Shown: one piece after another, positions 7,401 to 7,710 of the stretch
Layout of the letters: every line of letters begins with the position of its first letter
Numbering within the stretch: position 1 is the first letter of the stretch
DNA from: CAYNWK01 sp964400875
GTDB lineage: Bacteria; Chloroflexota; Anaerolineae; Anaerolineales; UBA4823
Reading direction: 5' to 3'
Assembly (NCBI GenBank): GCA_964400875.1
Contig: CAYNWK010000195.1
Location: 1 to 7,710 of the forward strand
DNA length: 7,710 bases
The notes under the pieces: model-generated
Databases searched by the model: none
Told to the model about the DNA's origin: nothing
Seen by the model: the letters and a program-made list of their open reading frames with translations, nothing else
Translations under genes and position numbers: made by a program

Positions 7401-7710
7401 ACAAGTTCCGCAGGTGTTATACGTCCTACCCACCTTCGAATGGGAGCGCACAAAACTGGATGAAGATACCAAGCAGAGCCTGCGGATAGGTGGCGGGTTG
7501 CGAGTTTATCTGGAACGGCCGTGGTACAGCTCGGGTTTCGGAGAAATGCTGGCCGTCGTGCTGCGGGGCTCCTCCGACAATTCGGATTTAGATGACCTTA
7601 AGCCGTACATTACCCAATGGGGACGAGACCCACTCTGGAGAGCGCCAGCAGTGGCTGGTATTGCCCCCCATCCCACCCATTTCACGGTGAGAGAGGCAAT
7701 CGCCGAGGGC
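4435..7710 (+). CDS. Giant uncharacterised protein, 3' end beyond window (≥1092 aa)
   Basis: The frame stays open from the ATG at 4435 to the last base, giving 1092 codons with no stop, so the C-terminus lies outside. The start is fixed by AGGAGG overlapping the upstream stop. I recognise no enzymatic motif and cannot assign a function. The N-terminus (MKKQTILWTAIPKGRDADG, then RLSVLVSFRL) has no signal peptide. Landmarks: TTFVRPYEFDDY (residues 98-109); a helical part with EELLDFHQRVAALQQYPRLL (250-269); a charged Lys/Glu-rich helix (about 373-386) followed by PSLRTGGLTVIRTEKG (389-404); DLVRGCFLDVWND (435-447); YKLRARVVDLAGNSLPP (569-585); GESMDRMAIRAFN (627-639); LEMPYLPDPFAHHIVVQVLD (712-731); LVHATQQPLGIPELV (844-858); HELGDTRYHRITYTLEATTR (938-957); VPNSARPQVPQVLYVLPTFE (983-1002); and GGGLRVYLERPWYSSGFGEM (1019-1038). 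The RARVVDLAGNS block resembles an Ig-like or fibronectin-type beta-sandwich edge, suggesting multiple beta domains. From memory, blocks such as SARP..P.VLYVLPTF and GLRVYLERPWYSSG recur in large uncharacterised bacterial proteins. Coupling to the gene before it suggests that the two products act together. Confidence 0.93.
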   Translation, partial: MKKQTILWTAIPKGRDADGQPRLSVLVSFRLGLESDNTSLSLGQFPDLLSEKHDWPAAIRYAQFQVRLGQMTLPAQRVVDNPDDPLEPDSEIWRSLFEATTFVRPYEFDDYRGRLVLSYPVMQVHKELRSFYGKLMENHASHLPHPSDLKELIGGDFLEMASPETVLGKLRELYPYPDDENPEGRGMIAWNKLSELSTPYPHFALLRLFHTPPAQSFIMTDPDPTTPPEEKANWKTNTRVGLPEPEDFEELLDFHQRVAALQQYPRLLRRLGLLFDLAITPLGPGVNLPSPFRLSVLPFWQSLPANQSEVETVNTSLYTWSNLNAESFEPHQQYKDVDMSQGLLRLDHSDYKLVQVDVDGSAIKLMNTMGNAYQQAKANKEKEEEMGAPSLRTGGLTVIRTEKGKWLADKIKTNGSFNDNLKDNPPKDVELYAEDLVRGCFLDVWNDFTGQWRSLCQRTGNYHFVNTGQTITLDDEGVLQTGVTQSADYPVNPDADQLYLHEATFDWRGWSLVAPRPGKTLVTPQPGEKIDPVDEPKSIENTAPPGLNLEVNFEALKGTLPQLRFGRGYKLRARVVDLAGNSLPPTSADIGDGSITTEKMPYLRFEAVPAPALALVEDGSLRAPLAGESMDRMAIRAFNSEEGKDGDATLQTSQRFILPPRISQIAAETHGMFDLPSGQLDKEKYAQITAFDGSLSEQEVGGAKYAVGKVPLEMPYLPDPFAHHIVVQVLDHKKQPLSGFEQKPIPLYDDVDHTWPRAMPFRIDLQEGNNSVKFDPASCLLQVRLKKAEMVYLRMSCQLTRDELYKMGLWNWRLQNSSPLGSEESTDATNGRNWLLTPWRDVALVHATQQPLGIPELVDLTAQRKLNRTYVRPVFWTPLSRKSTAKVNLMARWREPLDDPLQDRPIYTERTDHAFEYKVPLEAPYDQLDFTELGPRHELGDTRYHRITYTLEATTRFREYMPADPPLEAADLKRTSEPKPIYVPNSARPQVPQVLYVLPTFEWERTKLDEDTKQSLRIGGGLRVYLERPWYSSGFGEMLAVVLRGSSDNSDLDDLKPYITQWGRDPLWRAPAVAGIAPHPTHFTVREAIAEG

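Overview
The window looks bacterial. It has strong GGAGG Shine-Dalgarno sites, long intron-free reading frames packed closely on the + strand, a rho-independent-type hairpin, and an SpvB-family N-terminal domain. Overall base composition is near balanced, but the leading ~365 bases are clearly more AT-rich than the coding part. Nothing in the sequence fixes the phylum. No mobile-element genes, tRNA, rRNA or CRISPR array were seen.

Layout. Bases 1-365 are non-coding: a possible -35/-10 pair (82-110), a good stem-loop terminator (179-215), then a leader of about 150 bases. A short gene at 366-821 encodes the start of an SpvB / TcB-type protein (the B component family of Tc insecticidal toxin complexes and Salmonella SpvB). 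It stops at an in-frame TAA where the family normally has a Tyr. SpvB-like sequence resumes in the same frame for about 27 codons and then ends abruptly near 902. The rest of the gene is missing, so this is a decayed or truncated remnant.

Twenty-one bases after the last base of the SpvB-like remnant lies a near-perfect Shine-Dalgarno site for a 1161-residue protein (938-4423). It is followed, with 11 bases between stop and start, by a second giant protein (4435 to the window end, at least 1092 residues, still open). Both are soluble-looking, signal-peptide-free, beta-rich proteins with no enzymatic motif I can name. Both contain conserved-looking blocks that I recall from large uncharacterised bacterial proteins, but neither has a function I can assign. 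The stop codon of the first overlaps the ribosome binding site of the second, so they are almost certainly co-translated.

Working hypothesis (inference): a two-protein module of unknown function, perhaps parts of a large extracellular or toxin-like assembly, sits beside the wreck of a Tc-type B subunit gene. The SpvB remnant is the only functional clue. The downstream genes, outside this window, would be the most informative context.
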